Assembly (NCBI RefSeq): GCF_000092045.1
Contig: NC_007766.1
Coordinates: forward strand, 310,001 to 374,000
Origin: Rhizobium etli CFN 42
Lineage (GTDB): Bacteria > Pseudomonadota > Alphaproteobacteria > Rhizobiales > Rhizobiaceae
DNA: 64,000 nucleotides
Reading direction: 5' to 3'
Made by a program: the position numbers and the translations under genes. The first letter of the stretch is position 1; each line of letters opens with the position of its first letter. The notes under the pieces were generated by a model, which was not told where the DNA came from, searched no databases, and saw nothing but the letters and a program-made list of their open reading frames with translations. Shown one piece after another: positions 48,385 to 57,560 of this stretch.

Positions 48385-49494
48385 ATGGCCAGCATTTCGC
48401 TTAAAGAGCTGAACAAATCCTACGGCGCGCTTACCGTCGTCCACGATATCGATCTGGAAATTGCCGATAAGGAATTCATCATCCTGGTCGGCCCCTCCGG
48501 CTGCGGCAAATCCACCACGCTCAGGATGATCGCCGGCCTCGAGGAAATCTCGGGCGGCGAACTCCGGATCGGCGGCGACGTCATGAATGATGTCCCTTCC
48601 AAGGACCGCGACATCGCCATGGTCTTCCAGAATTATGCGCTCTACCCGCATATGACCGTCTACAAGAACATGGCCTTCGGCCTGCAGCTGCGCAAAGTGT
48701 CGCGCGATTTCATCGATAAGCAGGTGCAGGACGCCGCCAAGATCCTCGACATCACCCATCTCCTGAACCGCAAGCCGAAAGCGCTTTCGGGCGGGCAGCG
48801 CCAGCGCGTCGCACTCGGCCGCGCCATGGTGCGCAATCCTGCCGTCTTCCTTCTCGACGAGCCGCTTTCCAATCTCGACGCCAAGCTGCGCGGCACGATG
48901 CGCTCGGAAATCACCAAGCTGCACAAGCGCCTCAACGCCACCTTCATCTACGTCACCCACGACCAGGTGGAAGCCATGACGATGGCCGACCGGATCGTCG
49001 TCATGAAGGACGGCCACATCCAGCAGGTCGACACGCCGCAGAACCTCTACGACCGCCCCGTCAACATGTTCGTCGCCGGCTTCATCGGTGCGCCGCAGAT
49101 GAACATGCTGCCCTCGACCATTCAGCGCCGGGGTGACGGCTACGTCGCCATCTTCGACGGCCGGGAGCTGCCGCTGCCCGTTCATTTCGACAAGAGCAGG
49201 ATCGCGCCCTATGAGGGCCGCGAGCTGGTGCTCGGCATCCGCCCGGAGAATTTCCATGAACTGCCGCCGGCCGACATCCCGGCCGAAAATCTCGCGCCCG
49301 TGAAGGCAGTGGTCGAGCTTGCCGAGCCGATGGGCTCGGAGGTGCACCTGAACATGGTGGCCGGCGGCCGCAATCTCATCGCCCGAGTGTCGCCGCGCTT
49401 CCGGCCCGATATCGGCGAGGAGGCGAGCCTCGTCGCCGATATGAGCAATGCGCAGCTGTTCGACAAGGAAACGGAACGCTCGATTCTTTACTGA
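48385..49494 (+). CDS. Sugar ABC transporter ATPase, UgpC/MalK type (locus C)
   Basis: A 369-residue ATPase with Walker A (GPSGCGKST), signature LSGGQRQRVALGRA, Walker B (VFLLDEPLSNLD) and YVTHDQVEAMTM. The C-terminal half carries a TOBE/OB regulatory domain (LGIRPENFHEL). It drives the locus C importer, and with the ATPase at 16222 is one of two candidates to serve locus B. AGGAG precedes the start. Confidence 0.95.
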   Translation: MASISLKELNKSYGALTVVHDIDLEIADKEFIILVGPSGCGKSTTLRMIAGLEEISGGELRIGGDVMNDVPSKDRDIAMVFQNYALYPHMTVYKNMAFGLQLRKVSRDFIDKQVQDAAKILDITHLLNRKPKALSGGQRQRVALGRAMVRNPAVFLLDEPLSNLDAKLRGTMRSEITKLHKRLNATFIYVTHDQVEAMTMADRIVVMKDGHIQQVDTPQNLYDRPVNMFVAGFIGAPQMNMLPSTIQRRGDGYVAIFDGRELPLPVHFDKSRIAPYEGRELVLGIRPENFHELPPADIPAENLAPVKAVVELAEPMGSEVHLNMVAGGRNLIARVSPRFRPDIGEEASLVADMSNAQLFDKETERSILY

Positions 49495-49514
49495 GGCGCC
49501 TGCGGGAGACGGCC

Positions 49515-50228
49515 ATGCAGTGGTTGCGGGACATGTGGACGAAGGAGGGGCCGGGCATTCCAAAGGATGCGCCTGCAAAGACCGGCTTTGCCCTGTTCGC
49601 CGACATCCTCGCTCGCGAATGGTGGGAGATGGTCAAGCTCAACATCCTGTTCATCCTGGCCTCGCTCTTCGTAGTGACGCTGCCGGCGGCACTCGCCGCC
49701 ATGGCCCGCGTCTCGGTGGCCTTCGTCGAAGATCGAAATACCTATCTGCTGCGTGACTTCACCGAAGCCTTCCTGCGCTACTTCTGGCGCGCCACCGCCT
49801 GGGGCCTGGCCTTGGCAAGCGCGCTTGCGATCGGCGTCCATGCGACTGCCACCTATGCAGCCGGCGCGCGCGGCAATCTGATGCTCGCCGCACCGCTCGC
49901 GATCGCGCTCGTCGCGACCGCTTTCCTCGCGGTCACCGCCTGCCATCTCATCGTTCTTATGGTGATGCGCGACCTGCCGGCGCTGCGGCTCCTTCGCCTC
50001 GCAGCGCTCGCCTCCGTCGCCTGCCCGCTGCCGGCACTTGCAGCGCTTGGCTTCAACGCAGCGCTGTGGTTGGCGCATATCCTCTTCTATCCGGTCTCCG
50101 TGTTCATGCCGGCGACCTTCAATTTCTCGCTCGGAATGTTCGCTGTCGCATTCGCCGTACATCGCGCGGCGGAGATGGTTCTGGACTTACCGACGCACTG
50201 CAAATCGCATGCAAGAGACGCTTCATAA
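49515..50228 (+). CDS. DUF624 (YesL-like) membrane protein
   Basis: A 237-residue integral membrane protein with five or six predicted helices, e.g. VKLNILFILASLFVVTLPAA, ATAWGLALASALAIGV and LAIALVATAFLAVTACHLIV. The opening (FADILAREWWEMVKLNILFIL) matches the start of YesL/DUF624 proteins, which are usually found next to glycan ABC importers and were named from the Bacillus rhamnogalacturonan cluster. The role is unknown but its place here, between ATPase and binding-protein genes, supports a part in transport. Confidence 0.75.
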   Translation: MQWLRDMWTKEGPGIPKDAPAKTGFALFADILAREWWEMVKLNILFILASLFVVTLPAALAAMARVSVAFVEDRNTYLLRDFTEAFLRYFWRATAWGLALASALAIGVHATATYAAGARGNLMLAAPLAIALVATAFLAVTACHLIVLMVMRDLPALRLLRLAALASVACPLPALAALGFNAALWLAHILFYPVSVFMPATFNFSLGMFAVAFAVHRAAEMVLDLPTHCKSHARDAS

Positions 50229-50256
50229 ATAACTAATCCAGGGAAGGAGAACAGGA

Positions 50257-51531
50257 ATGTATTTGGATAATTTCGGGAGGAGGGTGAAACTTGCCGTGGC
50301 AAGTTTCACTCTGGCCGCGACGACGGCAGGCGCAGCACTTGCTCAGGAGGCCGTGACGCTGAAATGGGCTTTGTGGGACTGGGACAAGACAGCCTATTAC
50401 AAGCCGCTGATCGAGGCCTATCAGGCCAAGCATCCGAACGTGAAGTTCGAGCCGATGGATCTCGGCTCGCAGGATTATCAGCAGATGATCTCGACGCAGC
50501 TGACCGGCGGCTCGAAGGATATCGACATCGTCACGATCAAGGACGTACCGGGCTATACCAATCTCGTGCGCGCCGGCAATATTGCCGATCTCAGCGGCTT
50601 CGTGAAGGATCAGAAGATCGATCCGGCACCCTATGGCGGCCTGATCGAGGAGCTGACCATCGACGGCAAGATCTATTCGCTGCCGTTCCGCTCCGACTTC
50701 TGGATCGTCTATTACAACAAGGACATTTTCGACAAGGCGGGCGTGCCCTATCCCACCAATGACATGACCTGGGCGCAGTTCGACGAGACCGCCGAGAAGC
50801 TTGCCGGCGGCATGGGCACCAACAAGACCTATGGCGCGCTGCTGCATACCTGGCGCTCCACCGTCCAGCTGCCCGGCATCCTCGACGGAAAACATACGCT
50901 CGTCGATGGCGACTACGCTTTCCTGAAGCCCTGGTACGAGCGCGCGCTCACCCTGCAGAAGGATGGCGCCATCCCCTCCTATGCCTTCCTGAAGACATCG
51001 AACACGCATTATTCGGCGCTCTTCTTCAACGGCACGATCGGCATGCTGCCGATGGGCACATGGTTCGTCGGCACCCAGATCGCCAAAGTCAAATCGGGTG
51101 AATCGAAGAGCAAGAACTGGGGCATCGTGAAGTTCCCGCATCCCGATGGCGTGCCGGCCGGCACCACGGCCGCGCAGATCTCCGGTCTGGCGGTGAACTC
51201 CAATTCCCAGCACAAGGATGCCGCGCTTGATTTCATCAAGTTCGTCGCCGGCCCCGAGGGCGCGGCCGTCGTCGCGGCGACCGGCACCTTCCCGGCGCTG
51301 AAGACCGCCGACGTCAGTGCCAAGATCGCATCGACGCCCGGCTTCCCGCAGGATGAGGCCAGCAAGGAAGCGCTGATACCGGCCAAAGCCTACCTGGAAA
51401 TGGCCGTCAATCCGAACGCCGCCAAGATCGAGGTGGTGCTCAACCGCGCCCATGACGCGATCATGACCGACAACACCTCCGTCGATGACGGGCTGAAGGA
51501 AATGACCGAAGGCGTGAAGGCCATCAAGTAA
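50257..51531 (+). CDS. Carbohydrate ABC transporter substrate-binding protein (locus C)
   Basis: A 424-residue family-1 solute-binding protein. The N-terminal region includes a hydrophobic signal (LAVASFTLAATTAGAALA) after a basic start, mature sequence from about QEAVTLKWALWDWDK. Motifs include YQAKHPNVKFEPMDLGSQDY, IYSLPFRSDFWIVYYNKDIF and MPMGTWFVGTQIAKVK-like stretches (GMLPMGTWFVGTQ). AAGGAG lies seven bases before the ATG. A strong hairpin follows the stop codon. Confidence 0.92.
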   Translation: MYLDNFGRRVKLAVASFTLAATTAGAALAQEAVTLKWALWDWDKTAYYKPLIEAYQAKHPNVKFEPMDLGSQDYQQMISTQLTGGSKDIDIVTIKDVPGYTNLVRAGNIADLSGFVKDQKIDPAPYGGLIEELTIDGKIYSLPFRSDFWIVYYNKDIFDKAGVPYPTNDMTWAQFDETAEKLAGGMGTNKTYGALLHTWRSTVQLPGILDGKHTLVDGDYAFLKPWYERALTLQKDGAIPSYAFLKTSNTHYSALFFNGTIGMLPMGTWFVGTQIAKVKSGESKSKNWGIVKFPHPDGVPAGTTAAQISGLAVNSNSQHKDAALDFIKFVAGPEGAAVVAATGTFPALKTADVSAKIASTPGFPQDEASKEALIPAKAYLEMAVNPNAAKIEVVLNRAHDAIMTDNTSVDDGLKEMTEGVKAIK

Positions 51532-51548
51532 GTCTCGCGAGATACCGG

Positions 51549-51578
51549 CGGCCGCGGACCAGCACATGGCCGCGGCCG
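51549..51578 (+). repeat. Intercistronic hairpin after the locus C binding-protein gene
   Basis: CGGCCGCGG / CCGCGGCCG, a 9-bp perfect stem with a 12-base loop, followed by ACCTGTTTTAG. It sits between the binding-protein and DUF2264 genes and may act as a partial terminator or mRNA stabiliser. Confidence 0.65.
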
Positions 51579-51606
51579 ACCTGTTTTAGAAAAATCAGAG
51601 CAGACA

Positions 51607-53457
51607 ATGATCTACGATCCCAGCAGGGCCAACCCACTTTCCGGCAATCCCCTGAAGACGCGCGACGATCTGGCAAAAGCCGTCATCGACCTTTTCGAGC
51701 CGCTCCTGCCCTATTTTTCCGAAGGCGGCGCCCGCGTCCGCCTCGGCGCTGCCGGCGCGATCTTCGACCGGGCGGCGGCGGATCTCGAAGGTTATGCGCG
51801 GCCGCTCTGGGGCATCGTTCCCCTTGCTGCCGGCGGCGGCCACTTCCCGCATTGGAACCTCTATCGACGCGGACTGGCGAATGGGACCAATCCTGCGCAT
51901 CCCGAATATTGCGGCGATTTGGCCGACCGTAATCAGCGGCTGGTCGAGCTCGCCGCCGTCGGTTTCGCCCTGGCGCTGGTGCCCGAACACATCTGGGAAC
52001 CGTTGAGCGATGGCGAAAAAAGGACCGTCGCCGCCTATCTTCTTGCAGCGCGCGAACTGGAATTCATCGACAACAACTGGAAATTCTTCCGCGTCCTGAT
52101 CGACCTCGGACTGGAGCGCGTCGGTGTCGCTTTCGACATGGCGAAAACCGCCGCCTATCTCGATGAATTGGAAGCTTTCGACATCGGCGAAGGCTGGTAT
52201 CGTGACGGACCAGTCCGGCGGGTCGACCACTACATTCCCTTCGCCATGCATTTCTATGGCCTGATCTACACGGTACTGGCGCGCGGCGACGAGGCGCGAA
52301 AGAACCGGTTCCGCGATCGCGCCGAAATCTTCGCCCGGGATATCCGCCACTGGTTCGGCCCCGATGGCGCCGCCCTTGCCTTCGGCCGCAGCCAGACCTA
52401 CCGCTTCGCGGCCGGCGGCTTCTGGGGGGCCCTTGCCTTTGCCGGCCTCGAAGCGCTGCCCTGGGCCGAGGTCAAGGGCTATTACATGCGCCATATCCGC
52501 TGGTGGTCGGCATTGCCGATCGCCGACCGCGACGGCGTTCTCGCGATCGGCTACGGCTATCCGAACCTGCTGATGAGCGAGAGCTACAACTCGCCCGGCT
52601 CACCCTATTGGGCGCTGAAATTCTTCCTGCCGCTCGCTCTTCCTCAGGACCATTCGTTCTGGACCGCCGAAGAGGCGCCGCAGCCGGATTTCCCCGAGCC
52701 GGTGGCACTGAAGCCGGCCGGCATGGTCGCCATGCACACGCCGGGAAATGTGGTCGTGTTTTCCTCCGGCCAGCAACACGACAAGATGCGCGGCGCAAAC
52801 GAGAAATATTCGAAATTTGTCTATTCCACCCGCTACGCCTTCAACATCGAGGCCGACGACCGGAACTTTGCCGCCGCCAGCTTCGACGGCATGCTCGGCC
52901 TTTCCGACGATGGGGTCCACTTCCGCATGCGCGAAACCCTCGAAGAAGCGCTGATGGCGGGCGACCGGCTCTACTCGCGCTGGCGCCCCTGGCAGGACGT
53001 CAGCATCGAGACATGGCTCATTCCCGCAAAGCCCTGGCACATCCGCATTCACCGCATATCCACGCCGCGTGCGCTCAGCACCATAGAGGGTGGTTTTGCG
53101 ATCGAACGCGCCGATTTCAATGCCGATCGATCCGAACAGGGCGAAGGCAGGGCCGTCTGGTACGGGCAGACCGATGTCAGCGGGATCGTCGACCTATCGC
53201 CGAACCTGAGGGCCGGCCACGCCATGAGCCCGATCCCAAACACCAACCTGATCCACGCCAAGACCTTGCTGCCACAGCTGCGCGGAGAAATCGGCCCTGG
53301 CACCACTGTGCTCGTGACGGCCGCGATGGCGCTGCCCAACTGGGCGGATTGGGCAGAGGCACTGGGAAATCCGCCGGCATGCCCGGATCTTGAGGAGGTG
53401 GAGCGAGATATCGGCGAGAACGGCGTTCGTGTGCCGGCCTTTGCTCTTCGGCCGTAG
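51607..53457 (+). CDS. DUF2264-family protein, probable glycoside hydrolase
   Basis: A 616-residue protein opening NPLSGNPLKTRDDLAKAVIDLFEPLLPYFSEGGARV, the characteristic start of DUF2264. The first 350 residues are helical and aromatic, with PLWGIVPLAAGGG, NNWKFFRVLIDLGLE and ALAFGRSQTYRFAAGGFWGA, suggesting an alpha/alpha toroid. The remainder is beta-rich. Some DUF2264 proteins have, to my recollection, been placed in a glycoside hydrolase family acting on beta-glucuronides, which would match a uronate-rich locus, but this needs a search. It is the last gene of the locus C operon, with no signal peptide. Confidence 0.78.
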   Translation: MIYDPSRANPLSGNPLKTRDDLAKAVIDLFEPLLPYFSEGGARVRLGAAGAIFDRAAADLEGYARPLWGIVPLAAGGGHFPHWNLYRRGLANGTNPAHPEYCGDLADRNQRLVELAAVGFALALVPEHIWEPLSDGEKRTVAAYLLAARELEFIDNNWKFFRVLIDLGLERVGVAFDMAKTAAYLDELEAFDIGEGWYRDGPVRRVDHYIPFAMHFYGLIYTVLARGDEARKNRFRDRAEIFARDIRHWFGPDGAALAFGRSQTYRFAAGGFWGALAFAGLEALPWAEVKGYYMRHIRWWSALPIADRDGVLAIGYGYPNLLMSESYNSPGSPYWALKFFLPLALPQDHSFWTAEEAPQPDFPEPVALKPAGMVAMHTPGNVVVFSSGQQHDKMRGANEKYSKFVYSTRYAFNIEADDRNFAAASFDGMLGLSDDGVHFRMRETLEEALMAGDRLYSRWRPWQDVSIETWLIPAKPWHIRIHRISTPRALSTIEGGFAIERADFNADRSEQGEGRAVWYGQTDVSGIVDLSPNLRAGHAMSPIPNTNLIHAKTLLPQLRGEIGPGTTVLVTAAMALPNWADWAEALGNPPACPDLEEVERDIGENGVRVPAFALRP

Positions 53458-53647
53458 GTGCTTGAAGGGTAAGAGACAGGGATAGCAGAAGTCAGAGGAC
53501 TTTCGGTCCGTCAGCGATGTGCTTGTCATTCAAAAGTCGGCATCTAGATGACTAAGACCCGGCTGCATCTGCGACGCCTCGATCGCCTCAAGCTCTTGAT
53601 CGCTGAGTGCCGGCGTCAGCTCGACGCGACGATCTGGCCGAGGAGAA

Positions 53648-54223
53648 TTATTCGATGTATTGGGCTTGGCCGTTCTGAAGCCGATAAAATCCGGTCTGCG
53701 GCACCGGTAGTTCTAGCATTTCTTCCCTTGATAATCCAAGATACATACCTCGTATCAGTCTCCCCGTCAGTCCATGAGATATGGCTATCGTGGTCGAGCG
53801 AAGCTGCGACAGCCACTCCTTTATGCGGGCGCAAGCTGCATCGAATGTTTCTCCATCCGGCGATCGAAAGAACCAGTTAAAAGCATCGGCGCCTTCGAGC
53901 ATGCCCGGATATTCCATGTGGATTTCATAGTGGCTCATGCCATCCCAGGAGCCGATCGTCACTTCCATCAATCGCGGTTCGTCGCGGCTGCGCAAGGGCA
54001 CATATCGCGCAATGCGCGCCGCTGTTTCCTTCGTGCGGCCCAACGGGCTGACATGAACATCGATTTGACCCGGATGCCGCTCAAGCTCGCGAGCAAGACG
54101 CCTACCCGCCTCATCCGCCTGCTGCTGCCCTCTTTCAGTAAGTGGGGAATCCTTCTGCCCCTGAAAGCGACCTGCCGCATTCCAGACGGTCTCGCCATGT
54201 CGAAGGAGAAAAATCGTCGTCAA
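53648..54223 (-). CDS. Histidine phosphatase superfamily protein (phosphoglycerate mutase-like)
   Basis: A 191-residue protein. The RHG motif is at the very start (TIFLLRHGETVWNAAGRFQG), with the phosphohistidine in LLRHGE, a second catalytic histidine in TIAISHGLTGRLIRGM, and the acid in LMEVTIGSWDGM. The start is TTG at 54223, nine bases after AAAGG, giving MTTIFLLRHGE; no ATG or GTG occurs in the right place. Members dephosphorylate small metabolites or sugar phosphates; the substrate is not known. The 190-base stretch between this gene and the DUF2264 gene holds no clear gene. Confidence 0.88.
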   Translation of the reverse strand: MTTIFLLRHGETVWNAAGRFQGQKDSPLTERGQQQADEAGRRLARELERHPGQIDVHVSPLGRTKETAARIARYVPLRSRDEPRLMEVTIGSWDGMSHYEIHMEYPGMLEGADAFNWFFRSPDGETFDAACARIKEWLSQLRSTTIAISHGLTGRLIRGMYLGLSREEMLELPVPQTGFYRLQNGQAQYIE

Positions 54224-54311
54224 TTCTTTGAACCTTTGGGGGATGATGCGGTATCTGCTAACATAGCTCGCACTGGCTCGACGAGAGATGCAAACAAGGG
54301 GAGAAACCGTT

Positions 54312-54554
54312 ATGGCGATCACAGTCAAAGTCGCTGAAGCGAAGGCTCGTCTATCTGAATTGCTGGCGAAGGTCGAAGCCGGCGAAGAGGTCATCATCTC
54401 TCGCGGCACCAAGCCGGTTGCTCGCCTTTCTCGAGTTCGCAGCAAGAACGATATCGACACGCTGATCGCCGAAATTAAGGCGCAGCGCATCCCTCGTCAG
54501 TCCACGACGCAAGCTGAATTGCGCGAATGGCGGGATGAAGGCCGCCGTTACTGA
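54312..54554 (+). CDS. Phd/YefM-type antitoxin without an adjacent toxin
   Basis: An 80-residue protein from the ATG at 54312, with AAGGGGAG upstream. Phd/YefM signature: MAITVKVAEAKARLSELLAKVEAGEEVIISRGTKPVARL over about residues 1-40, a DNA-binding and dimerisation domain, followed by an acidic, toxin-binding tail ending REWRDEGRRY. Such antitoxins normally precede a VapC (PIN) or Doc toxin by overlap. Here the region after the stop is the tail of a convergent histidine kinase gene and contains no toxin. Confidence 0.85.
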   Translation: MAITVKVAEAKARLSELLAKVEAGEEVIISRGTKPVARLSRVRSKNDIDTLIAEIKAQRIPRQSTTQAELREWRDEGRRY

Positions 54555-54569
54555 CGATCTTTGTCCCGC

Positions 54570-56963
54570 CTACCGGGCGCCAGCAACGCGCAGTTCATCC
54601 AATATCTCTGCGCCGATCGGAAGCCGCAGCGTGAAGGTCGTGCCGTTGCCGCGGCTGCTTGCCACCTCGATCGTGCCGCCGTGGAGCTCGATGATCTGCT
54701 TGACGAGGTTGAGGCCGATGCCGGTGCCGGCGATGCCCGTGGAGCTTCTGGCGCGAAAATATCGCTGGAACATCTTCGGGAGGTCATCGGTGTCGATGCC
54801 GATACCTTCGTCGCGGACCGTGATGCAGACGCTTGTCCCGTCCTGCCATCCAGTCACGTGGACGTTCGGGGCATCAGGCGCGTATTTCACGGCGTTCGAG
54901 AAGAGATTGCTGAAGACCTGGTCGAGCGCAGGATGATCGCCGAAGATCGTCGGGGGAAGCCGGTCGAGGTCGAGTAAAAAACGATGCGACCGGCGGATGC
55001 TTTCCTGGCGCGCGCTGCAGATTCCGATGATCTCGGCAATCGAGCACGGCTTGTGCACGATGGTGATCCGGCCATGATCCAGCCGCCCGGCGGCAAGAAT
55101 GCTTTCCATCAGTTCAAGCATGCGCGAAACCGAGCTGCGGATCTGATCGGCTTTTTCGCAAAGAAACTCCGGCGTCGCTGCCTCTTTGCGCCGAATGAGC
55201 CGTTGCGCCGCGCCGTCGATCACCGCAAGCGGGGTGCGGAACTCATGCGACGCCATCGAGACGAACTGTCGCTGCAATTCGTTGATCTGCTTTTCCTGTT
55301 CGAGCATCCGTTCGAGTTCTTCTGTCTGCCGCGCCAGTTCGACCGTGCGGGAGCGCACCATCTCTTCAAGCGTGTCGCGGTGCTGCAGCAATGCCTTTTC
55401 GGCGCGCTTGGCCTCGGTGACGTCGACGACAGCCATCAGCGATGCCGCCTTGCCCTTGTAGTTCAAGCAGGTGGAATAGACGGTCACCTCGATGGCCGTA
55501 CCATCTCCCTTGAGATGGCGGGAAGAGCGGGACGACGCGGTATCCTCGAGATCGAAAACGACGGCCTCCGGCGGATTGGTTTCCTGCGCCTCGATGTCGG
55601 ATAGTCGCATCGTCAGGAATTGCTCCAGACGATAACCATAGTGATCGATGGCGGCTTGGTTTACGTGGAGAAACCTCAACGTTTCATGATCGTAAACCCA
55701 CATCGGCATCGGGTTGCCCTCGAACAGCAGCCTGAACGACGCCTCCTGCATCTTGAGGTCGGTAATGTCGACACGTATGCCGACGCTACCGCCTTCGGAG
55801 ATCTGGCGTTCTTCGATCCGTATCCAGTGGTTTCCGGGTAGGCGCTGCTCGTGTTTGCTGGTGGGCTTTGCATGATGGGCCAGCCTCTCCGCCAGCCATT
55901 CCTCTTCGCGCCCGACTGCTTCCGGATATTGGCCGCGTTCGAGGCCAGCACGCAGGCGGTCTTCGAAGCGCATGCCTTTCACGAGCATATCGCCACTTTC
56001 GGCGTAAAGCTGCTCATATCTCTGGTTCCACAGGACGAAGCGGTCTTCCTCGTCGAACAGGACGAGACCTTCCGGGACGACTTCGAAAGCCGCCAGAAGA
56101 CGCGCGTGCGCCGCGCGCGCCTCCTGCTCGGCGCGTTCTGCCTGGACATGCGCCTTCGCAAGGGCCTTTTCAGCCTGCCAAGCCTGCGTGATATCCTCGT
56201 GGGTCGATACCCAGCCGCCGTCCGACGTGCGCTGATGATAGCCACGGATGATCTGGCCCGACTTGAGTTCCTTGATCCAATCCCGAGGCGTATCGCCCTT
56301 ATTGGTCGCTTCGGCCCAGGCGAGATATTCCGAGGTCGAGGTGGCGGGAACGGCGCCGACCCTTTGCCTCAGGTTGAGGATGTCTTCAAGCGACTGTCCC
56401 GGATGAATGACGGAGGGATCAAGTCCGTAGACCTCGGCATAACGATCGTTTGAAAGCAGCAGCCGACCGGCCTCGTCGAACAGGCAGACGCCTTGTCCCA
56501 TGCTGGCAAGCGCCGTGTCGAGTTGTTCGTTGCGCCGCTGCAGGCGCGCGTGGACTGCGCCGAGCTCGATATGTCGCTTGATGCGGGCGACGAGCTCCGC
56601 GGCGGAGACAAGGTTGGAAACGCAATCCACCGCACCGCCGGCAAGCCCTTCGATCCGGCTCTCCTCGCCCTCCGGCGAGACCATGATGATTATCGGAATA
56701 TCACGCGTTAGGGGGTTTGCTTTGAGACGCCGGCAGTCTTCGAGACCACCTCCCTCCCGCGACTGGGCGTCCAGCAGAATAAGCTCCGGCTGCGGTCGCT
56801 TGGCGGCCCATTCGTGAAGCTCAGCTCGGTCGCAGTGAACGCGCAGCACGATACCATGTCGCTCAAGGTCGTCGCCGACACCATGCGGGCATTCTAACGT
56901 GCCATCCATTGCAAAGATTGTGTGCAGTTCGCCGGACACGACCGTTCCCCCGTTCATCCACAT
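54570..56963 (-). CDS. Multi-PAS histidine kinase with N-terminal receiver-like domain
   Basis: A 797-residue protein without membrane helices. Residues about 10-135 look like a receiver domain (PELILLDAQSREGGG with Asp65, then PIIIMVSPEG). Three PAS-like domains follow (about 150-270, 290-410, 420-545; e.g. GVCLFDEAGRLLLSNDRYAEVYGL, GLVLFDEEDRFVLWNQRYEQLY and PMPMWVYDHETLRFLHVNQAA), a coiled-coil linker, then the kinase core with H-box (FVSMASHEFRTPLAVI), N-box (VFSNLFSNAVKYAPD), G1 (VRDEGIGID) and G2 (GTGIGLNLVKQI). It should be a cytoplasmic sensor kinase. No response regulator gene is adjacent, so it is an orphan. It ends 15 bases from the antitoxin gene. Confidence 0.88.
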   Translation of the reverse strand: MWMNGGTVVSGELHTIFAMDGTLECPHGVGDDLERHGIVLRVHCDRAELHEWAAKRPQPELILLDAQSREGGGLEDCRRLKANPLTRDIPIIIMVSPEGEESRIEGLAGGAVDCVSNLVSAAELVARIKRHIELGAVHARLQRRNEQLDTALASMGQGVCLFDEAGRLLLSNDRYAEVYGLDPSVIHPGQSLEDILNLRQRVGAVPATSTSEYLAWAEATNKGDTPRDWIKELKSGQIIRGYHQRTSDGGWVSTHEDITQAWQAEKALAKAHVQAERAEQEARAAHARLLAAFEVVPEGLVLFDEEDRFVLWNQRYEQLYAESGDMLVKGMRFEDRLRAGLERGQYPEAVGREEEWLAERLAHHAKPTSKHEQRLPGNHWIRIEERQISEGGSVGIRVDITDLKMQEASFRLLFEGNPMPMWVYDHETLRFLHVNQAAIDHYGYRLEQFLTMRLSDIEAQETNPPEAVVFDLEDTASSRSSRHLKGDGTAIEVTVYSTCLNYKGKAASLMAVVDVTEAKRAEKALLQHRDTLEEMVRSRTVELARQTEELERMLEQEKQINELQRQFVSMASHEFRTPLAVIDGAAQRLIRRKEAATPEFLCEKADQIRSSVSRMLELMESILAAGRLDHGRITIVHKPCSIAEIIGICSARQESIRRSHRFLLDLDRLPPTIFGDHPALDQVFSNLFSNAVKYAPDAPNVHVTGWQDGTSVCITVRDEGIGIDTDDLPKMFQRYFRARSSTGIAGTGIGLNLVKQIIELHGGTIEVASSRGNGTTFTLRLPIGAEILDELRVAGAR

Positions 56964-57135
56964 GGACGCGACTATAAGTCGTACCGGTTAACACGCCCCT
57001 CATCTCAGGTCGGCATCAGGGTGCTCCGCGTTGCATGGTTGAAGAACGGTTGCGGGCGATGCGGAAAAATATCAGGTGATGCAAGAGGACGCGCGGTAGG
57101 ACATTCCTCGAGATTTCGGCGTCACACGATCAGAC

Positions 57136-57555
57136 CTAGCGTTGGTTCCGGATGTCGTGCAGGAGATCCAGACCGCGCTGGTATTTTTCAGTTTTCTTGC
57201 CGGCTTGTTCAGCTTGTCGGAGATTGTCTTCAAGGTCGGCCTGTTTGACTGACAGGGCCAGCGGATTCGACGTGGCGCGTCTGACGAATTCGTCGTCAGG
57301 CTCCTCGGGCCGCCGCGTCAAGGCATCCACCGCGGAGATGATCGCCGGCGGGAAGCCTTCCTCCCTTAATCTGTCGAGCGTCCAGCCACTGCCTTTTTCA
57401 GCGACGTCGTGAAGATAGGCGACCGTTCGCCCCTCATCGCCCGACACGAGAAGCGCGACCCGCTGGCAATGCTCGAAGAACGGCCGGCCGGTCTTGTCCA
57501 CCTGCCCTTCATGCGCCTCTAAGGCGATTTGAATGGCATGGTCGAGATGCTGCAT
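57136..57555 (-). CDS. HD-domain metal-dependent phosphohydrolase
   Basis: A 139-residue protein with HD-type metal-binding residues: ALEAHEGQVDKTGRPFFEHCQRVA followed by YLHDVAEKGSGWTLDRL (the HD pair), and DNLRQAEQAG later. The pattern is that of the small RelA/SpoT-like and YfbR-like HD hydrolases of nucleotides or (p)ppGpp. It ends with TRIKYQ-type charged residues and no other domain. It is 5 bases downstream of the DUF2934 gene and thus part of a short operon of small stress-type genes. Confidence 0.75.
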   Translation of the reverse strand: MQHLDHAIQIALEAHEGQVDKTGRPFFEHCQRVALLVSGDEGRTVAYLHDVAEKGSGWTLDRLREEGFPPAIISAVDALTRRPEEPDDEFVRRATSNPLALSVKQADLEDNLRQAEQAGKKTEKYQRGLDLLHDIRNQR

Positions 57556-57560
57556 GGCGG

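Noticed and set aside
48217..49578. Minus-strand frame of 453 codons opposite the locus C ATPase gene
   Set aside because: The plus strand has all ABC ATPase motifs; the minus frame is an antisense shadow.
50233..51567. Minus-strand frame of 444 codons opposite the locus C binding-protein gene
   Set aside because: The plus strand encodes a signal peptide and solute-binding motifs; the minus frame has none.
53458..53647. Short minus-strand frame reading VELTPALSDQELEAIEAS near 53580
   Set aside because: Attractive composition, but no start codon context and no recognised family; most likely the run-on of an alternate frame of the phosphatase gene.
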